Source: Gp6-AA40 sp035571515 (GTDB taxonomy: Bacteria > Acidobacteriota > Vicinamibacteria > Vicinamibacterales > UBA2999). Taken from it: 64,000 bases of DNA. The notes under the pieces are model-generated. The model did no database searches, had not been told where the DNA came from, and saw nothing but the letters and a program-made list of their open reading frames with translations. The stretch lies in the NCBI GenBank assembly GCA_035571515.1, contig DATNCQ010000057.1:41705-105704 (forward strand), given 5' to 3'. Below are positions 22,711 to 31,197 of this stretch, piece after piece (within the stretch, counting starts at the first letter, position 1; each line of letters opens with the position of its first letter). The position numbers and the translations under genes are program-made.

Positions 22711-23553
22711 ATGAAGAACACATATCTCGCGTCAGTGCTGATCGCCGCCGCGTCGATCGCGGCCGCGTCAATCGCCCTGATGAGCGGCACGCCGGCCGCC
22801 GCCCAATCCGCCTCCGGCAGCGCACCGGGCACGCCGGCCAACGCCAAGCCGATTCCGCGCATGGCTGATGGCCATCCGGACATGTCGGGCGTGTGGTGGC
22901 CCGGGCACGACCTCATTCCGGCGCAGGCGTCCGCCGTCTACCGGGAGGGAGAGCGCCAGGGGATCGGCGCGCAATCGTTCGGCAGCCTGTACAAGCCGGA
23001 CGCGATGGCCAAGGCGAAAGCGCTCAGCGACAAGGACGACCCGGCGCTCTGGTGCATCCCGAGCATCATCGGCCCGACGCCACTGGTCGGCAACGGGCTG
23101 GTCGGCGAGATCGTGCAGACGCCGAAGACCGTGGTGCAGCTGATCGAGACCTACCACGGCTTCCGCATCATCCCCACCGACGGACGGCCGCATCGCGACG
23201 ACGTCGTTCCCTCGAACCACGGCGACGCGGTGGGCCGCTGGGACGGCGATACGCTGATCGTCGACGTCACCAACTTCAGCGACCGTAACTGGCTGCACCA
23301 TCACGGCGACGTGTCATTCCATTCCGATGCGCTGCACATGGTCGAAACGTACCGCCTGGCGGACGCCGACACGCTCGAGATCAACGTCACCGCCGACGAC
23401 CCCCAGATGCTGACCGGCACCTGGAAAGCGCCGACGGTGAAGCTGGTGCGGGCCCCGTTCGAGCACATCATGGAAACGTCGTGCGAGAACACCGAGACCG
23501 CCAACCTGATCGAGGCCGCGTCGAAGGACAATTACGGCCGGAAGGCACGATGA
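22711..23553 (+). CDS. secreted protein of unknown function, paralog 1
   Basis: 280 residues: an export signal (to about residue 30), a Pro/Ala linker, then a domain starting PIPRMADGHPDMSGVWWPG. Shared with the next gene are the DGHPD..G-x-W opening, a C-x-P segment (WCIPSIIGP), QTPKTVVQLIE, a T-DGRPH turn, GDAVGRWDGDTLIVDVTNF and a C-terminal Cys segment. The GRWDGDTLVV core is widespread in acidobacterial secreted proteins that travel with DUF6152 and TonB receptors. The second ATG (22711) is chosen since GCGGAGG lies nine bases before it and abuts the first. The stop overlaps the next ATG. Function unknown. Confidence 0.8.
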   Translation: MKNTYLASVLIAAASIAAASIALMSGTPAAAQSASGSAPGTPANAKPIPRMADGHPDMSGVWWPGHDLIPAQASAVYREGERQGIGAQSFGSLYKPDAMAKAKALSDKDDPALWCIPSIIGPTPLVGNGLVGEIVQTPKTVVQLIETYHGFRIIPTDGRPHRDDVVPSNHGDAVGRWDGDTLIVDVTNFSDRNWLHHHGDVSFHSDALHMVETYRLADADTLEINVTADDPQMLTGTWKAPTVKLVRAPFEHIMETSCENTETANLIEAASKDNYGRKAR

Positions 23554-24398
23554 CATTCCTGAACACGATTGTCACAACGGTGGCGTTGTCGGCGGCCCTC
23601 TACCTTGTCGGGCCTGCCGTCTCGGCGCAGCGCGCTGCCGGTCCGGCTGCGGCGCCTCCCGCCGGCGACGACCCGGCCAGAAAGCCGACGCCGCGACTGC
23701 GTGACGGGCACCCCGATCTCAACGGCTTCTGGGCCATCGGACGCGGCCCCGACACACCGGTCGGCAGCAGCTTCGGCGAACGGAATGCGTTCATCAAGCG
23801 CGGCGACGCGCGCAACGCCGCGGCCCAGTACGCCGATCCGAATCAGCCGCCCTATAAGCCGGAGCTGATGCCGAAGGTGGAGGAGCTGGCGAAGAACGAG
23901 AGCAAAGTGGACACGGCGTTCTTCTGCAAGCCCGGCGGCGTGCCGCGCATCGGTCCGCCGCACGGAATCGTGCAGGCGCCGGGCATGCCCATCGTGCTGC
24001 TGTACGAAGTCATCGCAGGAAACACGTTCCGTCTCGTCCCGACCGACGGCCGCGGTCATACCGCGAACCTCGAAGGCCTGTACTACGGCGATTCGATCGG
24101 CCGCTGGGAAGGCGACACGCTCGTCGTCGAGACCGTCGGCTTCAACGACGAGACATGGATCGGCATCTACGGGTGGCTGCACAGCACCAAGATGCGCGTC
24201 ATCGAGCGCCTCTCACGCGTGGGCGATACCCTGCGGTATCAGGCCACCGTCGAGGACCCGGACGTCTTCACGCGGCCGTGGACGATGAACGCGTGGACCT
24301 CCGTGCGAACGACGAAGGAGCTGATCCTCGAGAACCCGCCCTGCGTGGAGTCGGACATCGATCACGTCACGAGCTTCGACGAGAAGACCAGGCGCTGA
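23550..24398 (+). CDS. secreted protein of unknown function, paralog 2
   Basis: 282 residues, starting at an ATG that overlaps the previous stop (ATGA), with a signal peptide ending near VSAQ. It follows the same plan as paralog 1: PTPRLRDGHPDLNGFWAIG, FCKPGGVPRIGPPHG, then a T-DGRGH turn, YYGDSIGRWEGDTLVVETVGF and a C-terminal CVESD. The two differ enough to be an old duplication. Tight coupling suggests a joint complex or sequential action with the receptor upstream. An inverted repeat at 24406-24430 closes the operon. The reaction is unknown. Confidence 0.8.
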   Translation: MTFLNTIVTTVALSAALYLVGPAVSAQRAAGPAAAPPAGDDPARKPTPRLRDGHPDLNGFWAIGRGPDTPVGSSFGERNAFIKRGDARNAAAQYADPNQPPYKPELMPKVEELAKNESKVDTAFFCKPGGVPRIGPPHGIVQAPGMPIVLLYEVIAGNTFRLVPTDGRGHTANLEGLYYGDSIGRWEGDTLVVETVGFNDETWIGIYGWLHSTKMRVIERLSRVGDTLRYQATVEDPDVFTRPWTMNAWTSVRTTKELILENPPCVESDIDHVTSFDEKTRR

Positions 24399-24405
24399 TC
24401 CCGCG

Positions 24406-24430
24406 GCCGCTGAGCGAGCCGCTCAGCGGC
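24406..24430. terminator. hairpin between convergent genes
   Basis: GCCGCTGAGC-GAGCC-GCTCAGCGGC is a perfect 10-bp stem between two converging genes. There is no T tract, so it may be a bidirectional but inefficient terminator. Confidence 0.5.
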
Positions 24431-24431
24431 G

Positions 24432-24746
24432 TCAATCCTCGTAGCCCCACCGTTTCCGGATTGCGTGAACGGCAATCTCGCGCCGGCGTTCCGGCGACAG
24501 CCGGGCCGCGCGCGCGGGTCCACCCTTCAGTCCACCAAGACGTCCGAGCGCTGCGGCGTGCGGATTGACATCGACCGGCCGGATTCGCGTCGCGCGGATC
24601 TCGATACGTTCGGTTGGTGCCGAACACCTCGAGCACGGTGGCCCGATGTGGTCGACGTCCTCACGTTCTTCGACCTGATCCTCGTACTCGCAGGCGAGAC
24701 ATCGACGAACGACCGCGACCCAGATGCACGTCTTACTTGACCGCAT
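24432..24746 (-). CDS. small zinc-ribbon protein with basic GGLKGG tail
   Basis: About 104 residues. Two cysteine pairs (CLACEYEDQ, then PCSRCSAPT 24 residues on) look like a zinc ribbon. The C-terminal part, AALGRLGGLKGGPARAARLS followed by PERRREIAVHAIRKRWG, is a basic helical unit found in many small acidobacterial proteins and is likely to bind nucleic acid. The start is uncertain: ATG 24746 is used, but the frame is open 27 codons further and there is no clear ribosome site. Function unknown. Confidence 0.55.
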   Translation of the reverse strand: MRSSKTCIWVAVVRRCLACEYEDQVEEREDVDHIGPPCSRCSAPTERIEIRATRIRPVDVNPHAAALGRLGGLKGGPARAARLSPERRREIAVHAIRKRWGYED

Positions 24747-25003
24747 AACTACGCTGCTACACACCCTGCAACACTTGCTCCCCAGCGCGCGTCGCGTGGA
24801 GCGGAACGCCCGAGCACGCCGCCGCAAGACTCTCCGTAGGAACGCCGAATACTTGACCGCTTATGTAGGCGGCAACGGCTTTGAACCAACAGATCGTAAC
24901 TTGGGGCGTAAGAGCTAGTAACTAAAAGGGTTACAGCTAGTGCTTGAGGGGATAATTCTGTCCCGATCACGCGCGACACGCCGATTCGAATGGAGCAGCT
25001 CCA

Positions 25004-25489
25004 ATGACACGACTGGTTACAGCCTTCACACTCGCGTTGATGACGGCAACATTCTCCGCCGCCCAGGCGGCGCCGGCCAAAAGCGGCACCGGACTCACGC
25101 TACCCATCAGCGGCGCCGGTTCCGGTGCGACATTCACCGGAACGCTGGACTTGCAGAGATTCGTGGCGAGCGGCAGCGGGGTCGCCGCCGTCGGCACCCT
25201 CACCGGCCAGGTGACCAACGCCCTCGGCCAGGTGACGACCATCGCTCAGAACGTGACGCTGCCGGTGAACATCGCCGCCACGACGTGCGACATCCTGCAC
25301 CTGGACATTGGTCCGATTGCCCTCGACCTGCTCGGTCTGCAGGTGAATTTGAGCGAGGTCATCCTCGATATCACCGCGCAGGCGGGTGCGGGAAACCTGC
25401 TGGGCAACCTGCTGTGCGCAGTTGCCGGCCTGCTCGACAACCCGGGCGGTCTCGCCAACCTTCTCAACCAGATTCTCGCGATTCTCTGA
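25004..25489 (+). CDS. small secreted hydrophobic protein, function unknown
   Basis: 161 residues with a clear signal peptide (FTLALMTATFSAAQA). The mature part is rich in Gly, Leu and Thr with few charges: GTGLTLPISGAGSGATFTGT, then TLPVNIAATTCDILHLDIGP and a very hydrophobic tail with NPGGLANLLNQILAIL. Two Cys residues (TTCD and LLCAV) could pair. It probably sits in the periplasm or outer membrane. A GATAAT-like -10 near 24951 is possible but its -35 is poor. A strong hairpin ends the gene, so it is probably transcribed alone. Confidence 0.7.
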   Translation: MTRLVTAFTLALMTATFSAAQAAPAKSGTGLTLPISGAGSGATFTGTLDLQRFVASGSGVAAVGTLTGQVTNALGQVTTIAQNVTLPVNIAATTCDILHLDIGPIALDLLGLQVNLSEVILDITAQAGAGNLLGNLLCAVAGLLDNPGGLANLLNQILAIL

Positions 25490-25496
25490 CGAGCAA

Positions 25497-25530
25497 AGCA
25501 CCCGCGCACAATAGCGTGCGTGGGTGCTTG
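25497..25530 (+). terminator. terminator hairpin
   Basis: AGCACCCGCGCAC / GTGCGTGGGTGCT (25497-25509, 25516-25528) form a 13-bp stem with one G-U pair, eight bases after the stop codon, followed by a T-rich TTGTGTGT. Confidence 0.7.
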
Positions 25531-25557
25531 TGTGTACGGGTGTTGGATATCGTGAGG

Positions 25558-26112
25558 TCAGCGCGAGCGCGGGGAGTGCGTCCTGTCCACCGCGGCGACG
25601 ATGAAGCCGACGAGCTGCTGGTCTGACAGGCGCGTCACGTCGGTATCGCCACCGAGACTATAGGCCGCGATGATATTGAGCAGGCGGGGACGGTTGAGTG
25701 CGGTCAATTCCTGCCGCAACACGTCGATGCTCCGCGCGCCGATTTCGAACGGATCGAGCAGCGGCTCGGGTCTCGGCACGACCCGCTCCATGACGACGCG
25801 GCGTGCTGCGGGCCGGTCGGACATCGGCTCGTCGATGACGGGAACGCGGATCGTGACCGGGTTCCTCGCGCGGTGCAGCGCGCCCTCGAGGTATACCGGC
25901 GTCAGCCCGGTTGCCCAGTAGGCGAGGTGCTGACGTTCAGGTTGACGTGATTCGATGGGGCTGACGAGCACGTCGCCGACACCGTCGGCGGGAACGAACT
26001 CGATCCAGCCTTCCCACAGGTGGTCAGGCGCCGATCGTCCGACGGCGCGCGCGTAGTACAACCCGGAATCGTCGCGCACCGGCGATGAAAAGGACGCGAG
26101 TACTTCAGCCAT
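25558..26112 (-). CDS. hypothetical protein
   Basis: 184 residues, no signal peptide. The N-terminal half reads as a small beta domain (EVLASFSSPVRDDSGLYYAR, then HLWEGWIEFVPADG). The C-terminal half carries DVLRQELTALNRPRLLNIIA and LSDQQLVGFIVAAV, a helical pair that may be a binding module. Start ATG 26112 follows GGGGGTG at four bases; an earlier ATG nine codons upstream is weaker. It is convergent with the secreted hydrophobic protein gene. No family could be named with confidence. Confidence 0.68.
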   Translation of the reverse strand: MAEVLASFSSPVRDDSGLYYARAVGRSAPDHLWEGWIEFVPADGVGDVLVSPIESRQPERQHLAYWATGLTPVYLEGALHRARNPVTIRVPVIDEPMSDRPAARRVVMERVVPRPEPLLDPFEIGARSIDVLRQELTALNRPRLLNIIAAYSLGGDTDVTRLSDQQLVGFIVAAVDRTHSPRSR

Positions 26113-26163
26113 GACACCCCCGATTAGGGAAGGCTGCAATGGCGTTGCCGGATAACGGATCCG

Positions 26164-27240
26164 TTACCGAAGGGCGGTCGTGGTCGGGCTGGACGATACG
26201 GGCGAGCGCGAGCTCACATACGCCGCGATCTCGACCATGTCCTGGATCGTCAGGTTCGCGACGACGGGCTTCATCAGCTTCGCGCCAGGGCCGTTGCGAT
26301 TCCCTTTCTGCATGTCGAGCATCTGCCGGACGAGGTAACTCGGCGAACGCCCCGCGATAGGCGGCATGTCGGCATAGCCGGTGAGATCAGCGCCGTGGCA
26401 CGTGCCGCACGCGGCCGTCTTGCCGGCGACGATCTTTCCGCCCGCGAGCCGCGCGCCACCGGTCGTGACGAGCGCCTCGCCTTTCGCGATGCTGCCGACC
26501 GGCACGTAGGCGACGAACGGCGACTGGCTGTCGCGCAGCAGCTCCGTCAGGTGCGCGTCGACGGGCACCTCGACGATCCGTTCGCCGATCGGCTCGGTGC
26601 TCTTGTCCTCGAGCGGCACGAGCATGCCGCCGAGAATCTGCGTGCGCGGCGCAGTCTTCGATTCGACGACCTTGATCCACGGCTTCAGTTTCAGCGCGCC
26701 GAAGTATTCCGCGGCGACGCGGATGTCCTCGTCGGTCGCACTCTTCGCCGTGTCGGCCATCAGCTGCGGCGGACGCATGGATGGCTCCGACGTCGTGCGC
26801 AGGCCGTGCTTGAAGTCGTTGACCTGCTGAATGAAGTACGCGGTCGGCAGCCCCGCGATGCTCGCGTTCTCGGGCCGTCCGAGCCCGTTCGGGTAATGGC
26901 AGTAGGCGCACGCGCGCACGCCCTCCGCGACGCGCCCTTTCCTGACGACGTCGGGCATCGCCGGATGCTCGTCGGGATGCCAGTCGGGGACGTCGGAGGC
27001 ATTGCGCGCCTGCGTCAGCGTCATGCCGACGGCGCTGTTCGGCACGTGATACACGGTGCCGTCGTCCTTCGGTCCCGGCACGCCGGCCGCCACGGGGTAG
27101 GCCCATCCCGGGATGCCCGGCGCGTTGGTGACCGGAGCGGGCGGCCGGTTCGGCGCGTTCGGTGCGTTTTGTGCCGTGGTTGAAACGGCAAGCAACGCAA
27201 CCACCACCAGGCCACACGTCCACGCCACCACAAGTCTCAT
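26164..27240 (-). CDS. secreted diheme cytochrome c
   Basis: 358 residues with a signal peptide (LVVVALLAVSTTAQ). Two CxxCH haem-binding motifs, CAYCH in the first half and CGTCH near the C-terminus, define a two-domain periplasmic electron carrier. Second-domain features include GADLTGYADMPPIAGRSPSY and the distal Met candidate in LMKPVVANLT. Start ATG 27240 is behind AGGGGAGG. It lies downstream of the THxxH repeat protein on the same strand, with a REP-like tandem in the 133-bp gap. Partners such as an oxidase are not in the window. The redox role is clear, the pathway is not. Confidence 0.9.
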   Translation of the reverse strand: MRLVVAWTCGLVVVALLAVSTTAQNAPNAPNRPPAPVTNAPGIPGWAYPVAAGVPGPKDDGTVYHVPNSAVGMTLTQARNASDVPDWHPDEHPAMPDVVRKGRVAEGVRACAYCHYPNGLGRPENASIAGLPTAYFIQQVNDFKHGLRTTSEPSMRPPQLMADTAKSATDEDIRVAAEYFGALKLKPWIKVVESKTAPRTQILGGMLVPLEDKSTEPIGERIVEVPVDAHLTELLRDSQSPFVAYVPVGSIAKGEALVTTGGARLAGGKIVAGKTAACGTCHGADLTGYADMPPIAGRSPSYLVRQMLDMQKGNRNGPGAKLMKPVVANLTIQDMVEIAAYVSSRSPVSSSPTTTALR

Positions 27241-27254
27241 CACGTGCCTCCCCT

Positions 27255-27308
27255 GGGCCGACCCGACGGTCGCCCCTACGACGAGATAGGGCCGCCTGAA
27301 GGCGGCCC
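27255..27308 (-). repeat. pair of REP-like palindromes
   Basis: On the minus strand a GTAG foot (27279-27276) leads into an imperfect GGGGCGACC / GGTCGGCCC stem; next to it is the perfect 8-bp hairpin GGGCCGCC-TGAA-GGCGGCCC (27289-27308). They lie between the cytochrome and the THxxH protein gene. Confidence 0.5.
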
Positions 27309-27373
27309 CTCCATCTGTGACAGCCACGGCCAACTGCCCACCGCCGACTGCCCGCTGCCCACTGCGCGCGCGG

Positions 27374-28021
27374 CTACTGCGTACCGGCCGCGGTCTTCAT
27401 GAAGTTCATGTGCGCCTGCGCCTGGGCGAGACCGCCTTCGGGCTTGTTCCAGCTGATCTGCCCGTTCTTGTCCGCGTCGATGCCGGTCGTCAGCTGCTCG
27501 GCCTTGGTCTGCATTTCCGCCGCGAGCATCTTCGCCTCGTCCAACGAGGTCGACATGCGGATCTTCTGCGCCAGCGCGACCACCTCGTCCGCCATCGCCA
27601 CGACGTTGTTCGCGGCGGTGCTGACGTGCATCGAATGCGTCTTCACCATATCGTTCGCGTTGGCGGCGTTGGCCGCGAGCGTGGCGTGCTGCGCGACGCC
27701 CTGCGCGGCTTTCTTCAAGCCGTAGCCTTTGCCCGGACCCTGCGCGACGATCGTCGGATCGATCGCGTTGATGACGTGGCCGGCGTGCGTTTGAATCATC
27801 TGCAGCGAGGCGGCCTTCGCCGCCAGCGCCGCGTGATCGGCGGCAACTTTCGCTTCCGCCATCGCCGTCGGCAACAGGCCCATGTTCTCGGGCGTGCCGT
27901 TGAAGCTGTCGAGCACGTGGCCGATGTGGGTCTGGGCGGTCGCCTGCGCGGAGAGCGACACACTCCACGCACCGAAGACGAGGAGCGAGATTCCGAGAAC
28001 GATCGAAGTAACAGTACGCAC
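27374..28021 (-). CDS. secreted protein with three THxxHV repeats
   Basis: 215 residues with a signal peptide (residues 1-25 or so). The mature protein is helical and made of three units of about 49 residues, each opening with the same motif: THIGHV at 31, THAGHV at 78 and THSMHV at 128. Units 1 and 2 also share a later HAALAAKAA / HATLAANAA segment (63-71, 112-120). The C-terminus has DADKNGQISW, close to an EF-hand loop but lacking the last acidic ligand. Regular His pairs on helices suggest metal or haem binding. It is upstream of, and co-directional with, a diheme cytochrome c, so a role in electron transfer or metal supply is plausible. No family is recognised. Confidence 0.78.
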   Translation of the reverse strand: MRTVTSIVLGISLLVFGAWSVSLSAQATAQTHIGHVLDSFNGTPENMGLLPTAMAEAKVAADHAALAAKAASLQMIQTHAGHVINAIDPTIVAQGPGKGYGLKKAAQGVAQHATLAANAANANDMVKTHSMHVSTAANNVVAMADEVVALAQKIRMSTSLDEAKMLAAEMQTKAEQLTTGIDADKNGQISWNKPEGGLAQAQAHMNFMKTAAGTQ

Positions 28022-28097
28022 AGTGCACCTTCCTTCGTGAAGTGTTGCCCAGGATGGGGAGATTCAGTGGCGAGATTATAGGCCCGTCCGGCGCACC

Positions 28098-28127
28098 TTG
28101 ACAGCATCCGCCTGCGGGCTCTAGGCT
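28098..28127 (+). promoter_or_regulatory. candidate promoter of a TonB receptor gene
   Basis: TTGACA (28098-28103), an 18-bp spacer and TAGGCT (28122-28127), 61 bases before the ATG at 28189. The layout matches the one before the receptor at 19257. Confidence 0.42.
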
Positions 28128-28188
28128 CCCCGCGCATACTCTGCCGCAGTAAACGAGCGGTCAACGAGCGGCTTCGACTGGAGGAGAC

Positions 28189-31134
28189 ATGAAGGCAGGC
28201 TTGACGCGGATGGTCCTGGCCGCCGCGGCGCTGCTCCTCGCGGCCATGCCGGCACGTGCGCAGCAGGCGACGATCACCGGAACGGTCACCGATTCGTCGG
28301 GCGGTGTGCTCCCCGGCGTCACGATTGCCATCGTCCACGAGGAAACGGGGAACATTTTCGAAGGTGTGACCGACGCACAGGGACAGTTCCGCATCCCGGT
28401 TCGCGTCGGCGCGCACCGGCTCACGGCGAGCCTTTCCGGCTTCCAGACCGTGACACGCACGGGATTGCAGCTGCTGCTCAACCAGACGCTGACCGTGCCG
28501 CTGCAGCTCGGGCCCGCCACGCTGACCGAGACGGTCACCGTCACTGGGGAGGCGCCGCTCGTCGACACGAAGGAATCGACCGTCGGCGCCAACATCGATC
28601 CGCGCCAGGTGCAGGACCTGCCGATCAACGGCCGCAACTGGATGGACCTGACGCTGCTGGCGCCGGGCGCGCGGCGCAACGAGGGCGGCGGCCTCGTGCA
28701 GAACCGCCAGGGGTACGCGCAGACCATCGTCGACGGCCAGCAGATCACGACGAACTATCACTCGACGCCGGACAGCGAGCAGCCGCAGATGAGCCGCGAC
28801 GCGATCGCCGAGTTCCAGGTGGTCGCCAACCGCTTCGACGCCACGCAGGGACGCTCCTCCGGCATGATCGTCAACGCGATTACCAAGTCGGGCACCAACG
28901 CCCTGACGGGAACTTTCGGCGGCTATTTCCGCAACGATCGGTTCAACGCGAAGGACTTCATCCTCAACCGCGTCCTGCCGTATTCGAACCAGCAGCTGAG
29001 CACGACGATCGGCGGCCCGGTCGTGCGCGATCGCCTCCATTTCTTCGCCGCCTACGAGTTCGAGCACGAGCCGCGCACCTTCAACGCGAACGTCGCGGCG
29101 GCCTACGCGTTCCTCAACCGCGAGGTGACCTATCCCAAGAAGCAGCACACCGCGACCGAGCGCGTCGACTGGCAGCTCACGCCGCAGACGCGGGTGATCG
29201 GCCGCGCGACGCAGTTCGTCACCGACTTCTACAGCGGCGGCAGCCCGACGAGCCCCGTCGGCGGCACGCGCGGGCGCATCGCGCCGCAGTACTTCGGCAC
29301 GCTGACGCAGGTGCTCGGCACCAACGCGATCAACGAGGTGAAGGTCGGCCGTACCGATTACGAGCGGCGCGACCAGCCCGACGTGCGGTGGGGCGGGCAG
29401 GACTTCCCGTATCATCCCTCGCTGCACGGCGGCTCGATCCTCACGGCGTTCACGGGCCTCACGATCGGCGCGTCGCCACTGAACATCTTCCAGGACAACA
29501 CGTCGGTCCGCGACGACTACTCGACGTCGTTCAACGCGAGGGGGCGGCACGACGTGAAGATGGGCGCCGAGTACATCAAGTTCCACAACGCGTTCATCTG
29601 GTGCCTGCGCTGCGACGGCTCGATCAACGCGCAGGGCGGACCGCTGCCGAGCGCCGACGTCATCCGGCAGATGTTCCCCGACATCCACGACGCGTCGACG
29701 TGGAACCTCGCGCCACTGGCCACGTTGCGCAGCCCCACAGGTGCTCCGCTCGTCCGCTGGGTCGATCACTCGCTGTCCGACACCGAGCATCGCTACGATG
29801 TCACCCGGCACATCTGGGGCGGGTGGATCCAGGACGACTGGGGCATGACGGACCGGCTGACGCTGAACCTTGGCGTCCGCTACGACCTCGACTCCAACGG
29901 CCACAACGAGAAGACGGTCTTCAAGCCGTGGCTGCCGGGCGGCCAGCCGATCGAGAAGACGAATTTCGCGCCGCGCACCGGCTTCGCCTTCAAGGTCGAC
30001 GACCGGACGGCAATTCGCGGCGGTTACGGACTGTTCTATGCGTTCGCGCCCAACGACGGCGTGCAGCAGACGGAAGGGTACCGGCACCGCTTCGAGAACC
30101 AGATCACCTTCGACGGGAGCGCCGACTTCACGACCGTCAGAGATAACTTCTGGGGCTGGTTCCACGGGCCGAAGCCCAGCTTCCAGGCCTCGCTGCAGAA
30201 CGCGTGCGACATCGTGAACCGGACGACGAACTGCGCGTTCCGGGCACTCACCCAGGAGATCAACTATCCGGGCCGCAAGACGTCGTATTCACACCAGGCG
30301 TCGATCGGCGTCCAGCACCAGCTCGGCACGCAGGCGTCGCTTGAGGTGAACTACGCCTACACCGGCGGCAGGCGCGAGGAGCCAACTTCGACGGTGAACG
30401 CCAACCTGACATACGACCGGACCACCGGCGCCAACATCCCGTTCACCAACGTCGCGGCGCGGCCGTTCCCCACGTGGGGGACGGTCAACCTGGAGCTGCT
30501 CGACGGATGGTCCAACTATCACGGCACCGACGTCACCTTCACCAAGCGCTTCAGCCACCGGTGGCAGGCCAATGCCAGCTACACGCTCGCGTTCTTCAAG
30601 GACGCGAACCCGCCCCGGGACCAGTGGTTCCTGGGACCGGACGGCATCGTGCAGCGGCGGGCGCTCGACTTCGCGCTCGCCCGCGATCTCGGCGGCGAGT
30701 ACACCTACGCGGCCGACGATCAACGGCACCGCGCGAACGTGAACGGCGTCGTGGACCTCGGCTATGGGTTCCAGGTGAGCGGTATCTACTTCTACGGGTC
30801 GGGCATGCGCTACGGCGTCACGGATGGCACCGACCGCCGCAACGAAGGCGGCAGCGGCGAAAACCGCCTGCGTGCCGACGGCTCGATCGTCGCCCGCAAC
30901 AGCCTGGTCGGCCGCCCGCTGCACCGCGTGGACGTGCGGCTTCAGAAGTCGTTCCCGATTGTGAGCAAGGTCAAGATCGACGGGATGATCGAGACCTACA
31001 ACCTCTTCAACCACGCGAACTATGGGAGCTACACCACGAACCTGGCGAACGCGCAGTACGGGCGTCCGGCGCAGAATGGCGCGCTCGCGTACCAGCCGCG
31101 CATGATGCAGCTCGGGATCAAGTTCACGTTCTGA
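28189..31134 (+). CDS. TonB-dependent receptor, Oar-like
   Basis: 981 residues. Signal peptide to ARAQQ, then a carboxypeptidase-regulatory-like domain (TITGTVTDSSGGVLPGVTIA at 27-46, RVGAHRLTASLSGF), then a plug with LVDTKESTVGANIDPRQVQD, LPINGRNWMDL and SGMIVNAITKSGTNALTGTF, then a barrel ending in KFTF. Start ATG 28189 follows GGAGGAG. The LPINGRNWxDL form places it in the commonest acidobacterial receptor group, distinct from the other receptors here. A secreted metallo-beta-lactamase-fold enzyme follows on the same strand after 63 bp and might act on the imported compound. Substrate unknown. Confidence 0.92.
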   Translation: MKAGLTRMVLAAAALLLAAMPARAQQATITGTVTDSSGGVLPGVTIAIVHEETGNIFEGVTDAQGQFRIPVRVGAHRLTASLSGFQTVTRTGLQLLLNQTLTVPLQLGPATLTETVTVTGEAPLVDTKESTVGANIDPRQVQDLPINGRNWMDLTLLAPGARRNEGGGLVQNRQGYAQTIVDGQQITTNYHSTPDSEQPQMSRDAIAEFQVVANRFDATQGRSSGMIVNAITKSGTNALTGTFGGYFRNDRFNAKDFILNRVLPYSNQQLSTTIGGPVVRDRLHFFAAYEFEHEPRTFNANVAAAYAFLNREVTYPKKQHTATERVDWQLTPQTRVIGRATQFVTDFYSGGSPTSPVGGTRGRIAPQYFGTLTQVLGTNAINEVKVGRTDYERRDQPDVRWGGQDFPYHPSLHGGSILTAFTGLTIGASPLNIFQDNTSVRDDYSTSFNARGRHDVKMGAEYIKFHNAFIWCLRCDGSINAQGGPLPSADVIRQMFPDIHDASTWNLAPLATLRSPTGAPLVRWVDHSLSDTEHRYDVTRHIWGGWIQDDWGMTDRLTLNLGVRYDLDSNGHNEKTVFKPWLPGGQPIEKTNFAPRTGFAFKVDDRTAIRGGYGLFYAFAPNDGVQQTEGYRHRFENQITFDGSADFTTVRDNFWGWFHGPKPSFQASLQNACDIVNRTTNCAFRALTQEINYPGRKTSYSHQASIGVQHQLGTQASLEVNYAYTGGRREEPTSTVNANLTYDRTTGANIPFTNVAARPFPTWGTVNLELLDGWSNYHGTDVTFTKRFSHRWQANASYTLAFFKDANPPRDQWFLGPDGIVQRRALDFALARDLGGEYTYAADDQRHRANVNGVVDLGYGFQVSGIYFYGSGMRYGVTDGTDRRNEGGSGENRLRADGSIVARNSLVGRPLHRVDVRLQKSFPIVSKVKIDGMIETYNLFNHANYGSYTTNLANAQYGRPAQNGALAYQPRMMQLGIKFTF

Positions 31135-31197
31135 GGACACGAAGGACGGGTCAGGCACGAGGGCGGGACGGGAGGCGGGTTGGGCTAGGATGGGCCC

